From positions 8,494,001-8,558,000 of the forward strand of contig OU612065.1 of assembly GCA_914767715.1 (NCBI GenBank): a DNA stretch of 64,000 nt. The letters run 5' to 3'. Position numbers and translations under genes: made by a program. The notes beneath the pieces are model-generated. The model saw only the letters and a program-made list of their open reading frames with translations. It was not told the origin of the DNA and did no database searches. Of this stretch, positions 56,351 through 64,000 are shown piece after piece. The stretch is from Membranipora membranacea (taxonomy: Eukaryota; Bryozoa; Gymnolaemata; Cheilostomatida; Membraniporidae). Numbering within the stretch: the first letter of the stretch is position 1; each line of letters starts with the position of its first letter.

Positions 56351-58149
56351 CACATAGTATTTATATGAAACTTAACTCTACAACAATGGACTAATTGGGT
56401 TTCCCTAGATCATGTTTATGAATGAATGTGATAGGTTACCAAAAGTTGAGATGTAGGAATTATGTTTATTAAGTTCTTGAGATATAAATTAAATATTGAG
56501 GAGGGGCACCTTGTTTATATCAGTCAACATGGTAATGAATATGCGGAATGTTTTCAGATTTGCCATGTTATCACTGTTAACAATATACTGTTACCCCTAC
56601 AGATGTCACAGCTATTGGGGGTAGTTACATGTTGAGTTGGTGAACTGAAAAATCTAGAACCTGACAAGACCAAACTCATGAGTACTAGTGCTGCGGATCT
56701 GTATTTTTTATATCATAACAGCATCATCCCCGTTTACTGTTGGAATTGTCCAAACAGTGTGATCATGAATTTACGACAGGCGAGCTCTATGTTAAAAGTA
56801 TGCATGTAATTGCAGTAATTATTGACAGGGCACAATTAAACTAAGACAATCTGCTTGAAAGAGACAGCTGACAGCGCAACCTTGATGGTGAGCTTTCTGG
56901 TCAAGGAACCTGATATGAGCGCCCCTACATTTCTTTTCTTGTTTGAATATGAACTTGCTTGACATGAAGGAAACATTGTTGCTGCCGATTTTTGCTCTGA
57001 TCTGTTTCATTTTATTGTTTAATTTTAAATATACGGAGGCGTGTATATTGAAAATTAGATCATTTTTGGAAGTAGAAACTCTATTTATGACGATCTCTGC
57101 AATCAATAGATTCAGCAACACTAGCTGAAAAAGTTGCCAAGTTGAAGATGTATCATTTACCAATCGTCATTTGATTATAGAACCATGGTATAACTTATCA
57201 TATCAATTTGAATCACAAGGTACTGGTGTGAGTGTATTTGTAGATTTCAAGATCAAAGAAACTAATAAAAATCAAACGCGATACTAGAACAATGCTAAAA
57301 TTGCAAGAATCAAATCTACTCATTGGATCGAACGAAACCATGAACAGGTCTTCAAGAAGCTCAAGCCGGAGTAGTGTATCTGGTTGCTCATTTTAATACA
57401 TGAAGATTTTTTGCAAGGGTCATTTCAGGTAAACAGTATCACCTACTTAACTCGACAACTCTGCTGTTTGCTGCGTCGCAAATGATGCTGGTGGTGGCGT
57501 CAAAACCATTTTGATTGCACAGTGGAGTGCATTGAATTCAATTCAATTTCTCTCAATTTTTTTCTAGACCACATAACGCTATACTTTGGCACCCTGCAGC
57601 GAATATAACATAATACCCTGATGTAGTATATTTTTTGATGTTGTAGAGGTGCTCCAAAACCGGGGCAAATCCATTGGAGAAGGCCATCATTAACATACAT
57701 AATATGAAAAACAATTCAAGTTCCCAGGTTTCAGATATCAATTGTCATTTAATGAGGTTGTATTTTACGACATGGTGAGCTATGTTGGAATTGAAAGATC
57801 AGTAGTTCTTCTATAATATTTCAATAAGCAAAAATCAATGCCCATAATGCGGCAGACGAAATACATGTAATGTCTGATTGCCAAAACTATGTTTATAAAA
57901 GCAATTTCACATGATACTTTTTTATGTATACCCGAACATAATTTAGGTTCTTACTCCTTAGATGGCTGCAAGTGCGAGTTTGTGGCATCACATTACAACT
58001 ATTCACTTTGGTTTGATAATGTTTGTAAGGAATTTGATGATGTGATGCCTCAAACTTGCATATACAGCTATCTGAGCACTTTTAACGCATCAGAATGTCT
58101 GTTGAAGTACAAATTGGAGTTGTCTGCTACGGGTTGTTGAGCAGACAAT

Positions 58150-58930
58150 CTGAAAGAAGCTTGGCTTTAGCTGCACAGCATATTCCCGAGATCTATTGCT
58201 GCGGGACTCAGGCCAAAAGCAAGAGCTAAAATTGACAAAAATTTGTCGTTGGGTGATAGCTCGGCCACCAGACTACCTGTCGAGCAGCTCTGCAGGTTTA
58301 GCAGTACCCTGGTGTCCAGCATGTGGATGTGCAATATAGGCACTACGCAAACTAGCAGGTACATCAAGTCTATCATTAAACATGAGACATCCTTTGTACC
58401 CGGGCAATTTATGACTGCTTGTTTCTTCGCCAACCCTCGACCAAATACTGCTTGAATTTAACTGCGACATCGTCAGTCACGGTGGCTTCAAACGCCTCTA
58501 TTTCATGTATATCAGGGACTAAGTCCTCACAAATACTGTCAATAAAGTACTCAACAGCTGCACAATGCTTCACACTGGCTGCACTGTAAGCCTCGTTGGG
58601 TCGGCTCAAACTATCGGCAACAAACATCTTAACACCAAAATTTTTATATCCATACCTCATTATCCTCATTTTGAACCTTTGCACCCTCGGTGGTAGATCA
58701 CTCAGATCTTTACCACCTAGAATTTGTACCAAGGGTTTATGGACCGTTTCAACTTCAAACTTTCGACCTATCATATACTAGTCAAACTGCCCACATGATG
58801 ACAAGAGTTTCCTTCTCTACCATCGAAGAGCGTGTCTAAGTGTCAGTCATCTTACGCGAGGCATATTCCAATGGTTGCCAGATATCTTTACCAGATTCCT
58901 GGAGAAAAACAGCACCAAACGCGCTGGATA
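58150..58930 (-). pseudogene. Degenerate Ty3/gypsy-like retrotransposon fragment (RNase H to integrase zinc-binding region)
   Basis: On the minus strand, 58930 to 58780 resembles the RNase H start of an LTR-element polymerase (FGAVFLQE, EYASRKMTDT), with in-frame stops. 58774 to 58409 continues in an open stretch with VETVHKPLV, DLPPRVQRFKMRIMRY and ADSLSRP, the RNase H end. 58470 to about 58160, in another frame, shows an integrase HHCC-like part (RLDVPASLRSAYIAHPHAGH). Stops and frame changes show it is dead. No LTRs were found near it. Confidence 0.8.
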
Positions 58931-59849
58931 TTGATAACAATCGCAACTTGCATATTATTAGGAAGTTGCTTAGTCCTTGGTTTAAAAAAGACAAAATTTT
59001 GGTTATCCATCACTCATTACATTGTATTGAAGCTGTTATACTTTATCAAAATACACCATAAAATAATCGTATAAAATGAATTTTAAGCTTTATTCTCAGG
59101 GAGAGGAATAAATAATTACCGGAAAATACATTTGAGGTTTGGCTGAGATCTATGGGAGCACAGAGGATAGAGTTCCATTTTCCCCTATGGGGATTATATA
59201 AAAATTATGGAAATGGACCAAAATATAAATCCTCGTTCTTAAATCATTATAAATGGCTACAACGCCCATTAATTTTTTTTAAATCACAACACTGATGCTT
59301 CAGTAGGTGTGGTTATTTGTTTGCTTGTAGCTGGTGAATGGTACTGAGTTTCTTTAAGATGCTCTGTCTTTCTATGGCAGTCTAAAAAATAAATAAAGAT
59401 TACAATATCCAGAAAGCTAGCTGCAACATTGATTGGCATCGCAAAGCTGCCAGAAAAATAACTATTAGTATTAGGTTATTATGGGATTATCATGTTAAAG
59501 GTGCTATGCAATAACTAGCCACTAAAGATGCATGTAGTTTTAGCTACCGAGTGGGTACTAGTGTAAAATTAGGTCATTAGGTCATTTTGTGTATAGGTTT
59601 GTCATAATTATCTATATGGGTATTTCTATCCCTTGTCCGATATGAGGGAGGGTAGTGGTGTGAGACTGCACATTTCAGAGAGGTAATTGACACCCTAACT
59701 CGAAGACTGTTAGACAATTTTTTCTTTCATGTGTGTTTATTGCTAGAGATAAAATTGATAACATATATAGATAAAGTTCAATTGAGTATGACTCAGAGAA
59801 AGGCAAAAAAAGATTTAATCAAAAATTGTAGATAATTGCAATAGAAACA

Positions 59850-60290
59850 TGTCAAAAGCAAAGGGACAGTCTTATAGCCTGCGCTAGGGCGTAGACAGCC
59901 CAATTGTAAAGCTTGAAGGTCAAATACGAGACACACGTACAGGACAAGTGCCCCTTCCAGCTGCAGTCATCACTGCCCCCCAGACAGGAAGCCAGTGGGT
60001 AAAAACAACGGTAATACAGGTCAACCATTGTTTTGCTATCAAAATAAGGGAGAGCTGCCCTAATCAATGTTAAAATTAGGTTGAATTTTCGGCAGTGGTC
60101 CACGAGGTAATTCATATCAGTTATATTAGAGTCAAGAATAATGCCTAAAAAATTGTGTTTTACAGCTGAGATCAATTTTATATTCCGCCAAAACAATTTG
60201 CTTTTTTGGCGATTTTAAAATAATTTGGAACATTTTTGAATAATTTAGAGTGAGCCTGTTGGCCATGCACCAAGTTTCAACTTTTGAAAT
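59850..60290 (-). pseudogene. Non-LTR retrotransposon reverse transcriptase fragment
   Basis: Minus-strand 60196-59852 is open and reads HNFLGIILDSNITDMNYLVD, then FDSKTMVDLYYRCFYPLAS. This is the pattern that follows the reverse transcriptase catalytic core in LINE elements ('.flGv.iD.nl.w..hi......l..ly...i.p.l'). Just upstream (60282-60250), in a shifted frame, MANRLTLN matches the preceding 'w...NkLslN' motif. Truncated at both ends and frameshifted. Confidence 0.65.
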
Positions 60291-60399
60291 TTCTTGTCTT
60301 CATAGGTTTATTACTGATAGACAGCCTCTTTGATGTCGGTAGACTAAGAATGTTCCACACAGTATAGTTGTAGAGTCGTCGTTAGAGAAGTGGCGACTT

Positions 60400-60540
60400 T
60401 TGAGTCAGTTCAGTTGGTGTTGGTTTATGTTGCTCGGCGTGTTATGGGATATGAGCAGGGAGATCTCTCATAACAAGAGGGGAAATTGAACCCAGGACCT
60501 CTTGCTATCAAAACTTATAACAACTGACAACAAATTTAGG
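60400..60540 (-). mobile_element. SINE-like tRNA-derived fragment, minus strand
   Basis: Read on minus, CCTGGGTTCAATTTCCCC (about 60495-60478) is a B-box. A degraded A-box-like GTTGTCAGTTGTTATAAG lies about 25 bp upstream (60532-60515), with GATAGCAAGAGGTCC between. A pseudo-tRNA head of a SINE is plausible. Confidence 0.4.
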
Positions 60541-61599
60541 TATTGTGATTGTAAAAATACTTTCTTTCTGGGGAAAAAAATTTGCTGATTGCTATAAATA
60601 GAAATATAAACACTTCCGCAGAGAGAAGCTATTTTTTGGTTACAGTACTTATGGAATGAAAATGAAAGTAACACCTTTGTACATACCCATATCTCGATAC
60701 GCGGTAGGCATGATGGACACTACCTCCAAGCGGCTCAACACCTCAGCTGATAGTTCACATCCCCGTACATATCAATTCTATTTACCAACCAGCACTGTAG
60801 GTCACTCTGAAATAGTGTGAAGATGAACAGATGGACACTTTCTCATCTTAGCACTGGTATCCTGTCATTAGGGATAGGGTGATGGGTTGATGCAGACCTC
60901 CCAATCAGGACATATTATGTTTTTCGGTACAAAATTACCTTGATTGAAACTTGGAACCAAAATAGTTTATCCGCAAGGGTAGTTGATATGATGTACATTC
61001 AATGTCAATATTTTTACTGCCCAACTGCGAATTACCATATGCATTATGTCTTTCAGCTTTGTTTTTTTTTCAATCCTCATATTGTACCTTCTGGGCTCAC
61101 TTATGGGGCAAAGGCAAGTGGTATTTTTCACGTTCATGATAACTTAACAAACCTGATGTAGATTGGTGGAAATCATCTCAAGTCGCAGCCAAATGCACAA
61201 CTAATTTTCTCCGCATAGGATCTGATAAAAATAAAGCAAAATAATTATGTACTTTATGTATATACCTACATGTCCTGGTGTGCTATGGCAAGTGACCAAT
61301 TCTTAGCTGGAACAGGTAGGGGGCAGGATAAAATATGAAAACTAGCAAAAAAGTCAAGAACAAGACCAACAGTTATTTCTGCAATAGAGGTGGTTGTTTT
61401 GTAGATATTATGATATTATGAAAAATTTGCTTGAGGAATGTACAATCCGGTGCCAGACTCAGCCAGTCCCAATCCTGGATAGAGACGGGTTCAGCGACAG
61501 GCAGAGCATCCGGCCGGAAAAACTATGCCACAGACTGTAATAAAACCAGAGAGAACCAGACTATGCCAAGGCATCTCCCTTGTTGGGGACCTTGTGGAA

Positions 61600-62095
61600 A
61601 GTAGGCGAGCGAGGTAGACGATTATCAAGCTAGCGGCCCTAAACATTGCTACACTCACAAATAAGAGTAGAGAGATAGCTGATACGATGGTGAGGCGTAA
61701 CATATGCCTACAGGAGACCAGATGGGAGGAGAAAGGCCTGGAGGAAAGGCAAGATACATTGACGATGGCGTCAAGCTGTACAACAGTGGCGGGATAAGAC
61801 CGAGGAATGGTGTGGGATGAGTCATGTAACCAGGTAATCTGAGGGGATTATCAATTTGAACTTGGTGACCAAAAGGCAGACCTATAACATCGTTTCTGCC
61901 TATGCGAACAGCAAGACTGTGATGTGGAGGCCAAAGACAGATTTTGGACAGTTTGTTGCAGTGCTGCAGATGTGCTTATCTTGGCCGGAGACATGAACGG
62001 GCATACTGGAAGTGCAAGTTGATCGCTTAGAGACAAATGTGCAATAGCCATCAAAAACAGTGGAGTTCGAACAGAGATAAAATCGCATAACACAA
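61600..62095 (+). pseudogene. Degenerate RTE/BovB-like LINE endonuclease fragment
   Basis: The plus strand reads LNIATLTNKSREIADTMVRR, CLQETRWEEKG, LVTKRQTYNIVSAYANSKT and MNGHTGS in differing frames, interrupted by stops. The order (start strand, 'QET.W', 'vvSaYap', 'GD.N.H.G') is that of the apurinic-type endonuclease of RTE-like non-LTR elements and their 'craniofacial development protein 2-like' relics. No reverse transcriptase follows; the palindromic-repeat cluster begins directly after it. Confidence 0.65.
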
Positions 62096-62139
62096 TGAAC
62101 TACTTCCAGAACCAGGTATAAACAATATGCTAAATTTGT

Positions 62140-63260
62140 CTTCTCGGACTTTGATAGCTATTCTGCGATGAGAACCTACTATTTGGCAGCCGTCGGTTGC
62201 CCAACGGACAAATAGGCTTCCGGTTGCTTTTAACGCTACCGGACATAAAATTCATGGGACAGGATTGGCTTGTAACAGATGCAAATGCACTTTAGACAGA
62301 GATGGGTTTTGTTACGGTGGAGTTTGCTGTGAAAGAAACCCATCAGGACGCCTATTTGGTGTCCAACGGTTGCCAAATAGCCATCCGGATGGGTCTGTTT
62401 TACAATTGACATCTGCCATGAAGCCATCTGGTTGCAAAATTTGCAACAGGATTGGTTTGTGACTGCCGAGCTTTGAAATTGATATAATGTGAAATGGATA
62501 TTTGTCATGAGTGGATGGACCTTTAACGTAAAGATTTGTGGTGGACCGGCCACATTTTTCGCATTATAGCTGCAACAAACCCATCCAGACAGGCTTGGAA
62601 TAGTAATGTTTGCTAAATTAACTCCATCCGGGTGGGTTTTGTTTGAGCAGTAATATTTGCTGTAACCATTCTTCCAGATGAGCCAAATGTGTCCGGTAAA
62701 TGGCCATCAGCAACATATCTCCATAAAAGGGCCATCCGCTTATGACGAATACCCATGCGGCAATGCTAACTGGCCATCCATTTCACCTTGTATCAATCTC
62801 GAAGTGTGACTGTAACAAACCCATCCGAATGGCCATATGGCAACTGATGGTTGCCAACTACTCATCCATATGGGCTTGGAGCAGTAACAAACTCATCTGC
62901 ATAGGCTGAGGATAGACCAGAGATGTGTGGCGGATGGCCATTTACAGAAAACATTTTTAGTACAACAGCTTGTAGCAGTAATACTTTCTGTAACAAACCC
63001 ATTTGTATGGGCTTGGAGCAGCAATTTTTGGTGTAACAAACCCAACCAAATGGGCTTAGAGCATTAATATTTGCTGTTACAGCCCTATTCAGATGGGGTT
63101 GTCGCCCCGATGATGAGTGACTACAATCCATCCTCCTCTGCTACATACCAATCCACCTTTGTCAAATACGTGCCTGGATGCCTTTTATGTAACCGGATGT
63201 CTATTTGGCAACTAACAGATGTCGATGCCAGGCAGACATCTAGCGGCTGCAAATAGCAGA
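62140..63260. repeat. Cluster of degenerate palindromic repeats, unclassified
   Basis: At least seven diverged copies of a unit around AACCCATCCGAATGGGCTT, often followed by GGAGCAGTAATATTTGCTGT. They alternate with a second palindromic motif of the TTTGGCAAC...GTTGCCAAAT type. Examples of the first are near 62335, 62580, 62640, 62815, 62870, 63000 and 63040; of the second near 62180, 62370, 62840 and 63205. Both motifs are self-complementary, and spacing is irregular. I recognise no known family. Confidence 0.6.
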
Positions 63261-63559
63261 AACAGAGAGAAAGCATTTCTCTTTGCCGACATGCCTATAT
63301 ATAGGCCTGAAGTTACCACTGAACTCAATTAAGCATACCATACTTACTTGATACTTGTAGAGTAATCGTTTCTTCATCTGAAGTTTCCAGTATTTTTTCA
63401 GACTCGTCTATCGGTATTAGCCCGTGTCATAGATCGTATAACCAGATTTTCACCATTTACTGTAACCTTAACCTGCCACAGGAGGATCTACAAGTATCAA
63501 AGAGTGATAAAAAAGATCATTTCACAATTTAGCGGGGAGACAAAGAATCTCTTTTTGTG

Positions 63560-64000
63560 GAGGTCAGTGCTGCAGTGAGGTATTAGGTACTGTGGGTTGT
63601 GCCTTCTAGAACTGCCAGGATGTGGGTGAAGTTGATGTAATCTCCCATGTCAGTCTCTACTTTACCAAAGTGGATGGCTCGGAAGAGTACAATTCTTCGC
63701 CATTCTGGTACTTAGGTTTTTCCATTCTAGTTGTTCAATCAGCTGCGAGGTGCTAGTTGTGTGGTCTGACCGCGGAACATTGTAAACACATGCGCACGGC
63801 CTTGCGTTACACAGCTTCGAGCTTTGTTGCTTGTGCTTGCGTCAGGCTACCATCCCATACTGATGATGTGTATTCTAGAATGGGCCTGACGAGTATGGAT
63901 GGGGTAAGCTTTTGCTCTGAGATGTTTTAGAAAGTATGGTATTGTGTGCTCTTCTTATGAACCCTCACCTTATGCTGGCTGCTTTGTTGGTAATATAGTT
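63560..64000 (-). pseudogene. CR1/jockey-like LINE reverse transcriptase C-terminal fragment
   Basis: On the minus strand from the window edge: YITNKAASIR, GFIRRAHNTI, a 'vRP.LEY.SsVWD' equivalent (SSGPF-stop-NTHHQYGMVA in shifted frames), then the KLEAVQ-like and LEWKNLSTRMAK stretches. This is the order of the LINE reverse transcriptase tail. It contains stops and frameshifts and may continue beyond the window. Confidence 0.6.

Larger units (their letters stand above)
54314..58140. other. Intergenic region upstream of COPA; no gene recognised
   Basis: AT-rich DNA. The COPA promoter should be near 54.3-54.6 kb. Around 54656-54703, TCTATGTTCCG recurs three times at about 18-bp spacing. It also contains an inverted repeat (55053-55162) and a TA microsatellite (56306-56338). 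Short open frames (for example 56819-57163 minus and 57889-58140 plus) show no family features. Confidence 0.55.

Noticed and set aside
57889..58140. 83-residue plus-strand frame with several Cys
   Set aside because: No signal peptide, no recognisable cysteine spacing and no adjoining exons; adjacent to a dead retroelement.

Overview
This is eukaryotic, almost certainly metazoan, nuclear DNA. Coding sequence is split into many short exons by AT-rich GT-AG introns (about 80-1300 bp), and intergenic and intronic DNA holds tRNA-derived SINE-like pieces, foldback elements and decayed retrotransposons. The gene families (a NIDO-AMOP-VWD-EGF transmembrane mucin, ZNFX1, alpha-COP) fit an invertebrate animal. 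A sponge or cnidarian is plausible, but the sequence alone does not settle the phylum.

Layout. (1) 1-2337: no gene seen; one SINE-like element and one tiny palindromic insertion. (2) 2338-23196, plus strand: a 26-exon MUC4-like transmembrane mucin, modelled as 3694 aa. Two giant exons encode about 2090 residues of Thr/Pro/Ser repeats. Later exons encode NIDO, AMOP, VWD, a cadherin-like segment, about seven EGF repeats, an SEA-like segment with a furin-type site, one transmembrane helix and a basic tail with two PPxY motifs. (3) 25014-42689, minus strand: a 33-exon ZNFX1-like helicase modelled as 1875 aa, with an RGG-rich N-terminus, superfamily 1 helicase motifs, an array of NFX1-type zinc fingers and an acidic coiled-coil end. 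The mucin and ZNFX1 genes converge. (4) 44007-54313, minus strand: a complete 24-exon coatomer alpha subunit (COPA), 1220 aa, lying upstream of ZNFX1 in the same orientation. (5) 54314-64000: no intact gene; relics of a Ty3/gypsy-like element, an RTE-like endonuclease and two other non-LTR reverse transcriptases, plus SINE-like, hairpin and palindromic-repeat DNA.

Exon models were built by hand from splice signals, reading-frame continuity and similarity to remembered family motifs. In all three genes every exon junction keeps frame and the total coding length is a multiple of three. The genes have unrelated jobs: a cell-surface mucin, an RNA helicase of antiviral/small-RNA biology, and a vesicle coat subunit. 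Nothing suggests co-regulation.

The most notable items are the three-tiered mucin repeat region, the furin-type site at the expected SEA cleavage position, the PPxY-bearing tail, an apparent local deletion in the ZNFX1 C-terminal cysteine region, a set of foldback elements in ZNFX1 introns (two with clear flanking direct repeats), and an unclassified palindromic repeat cluster at 62.1-63.26 kb.
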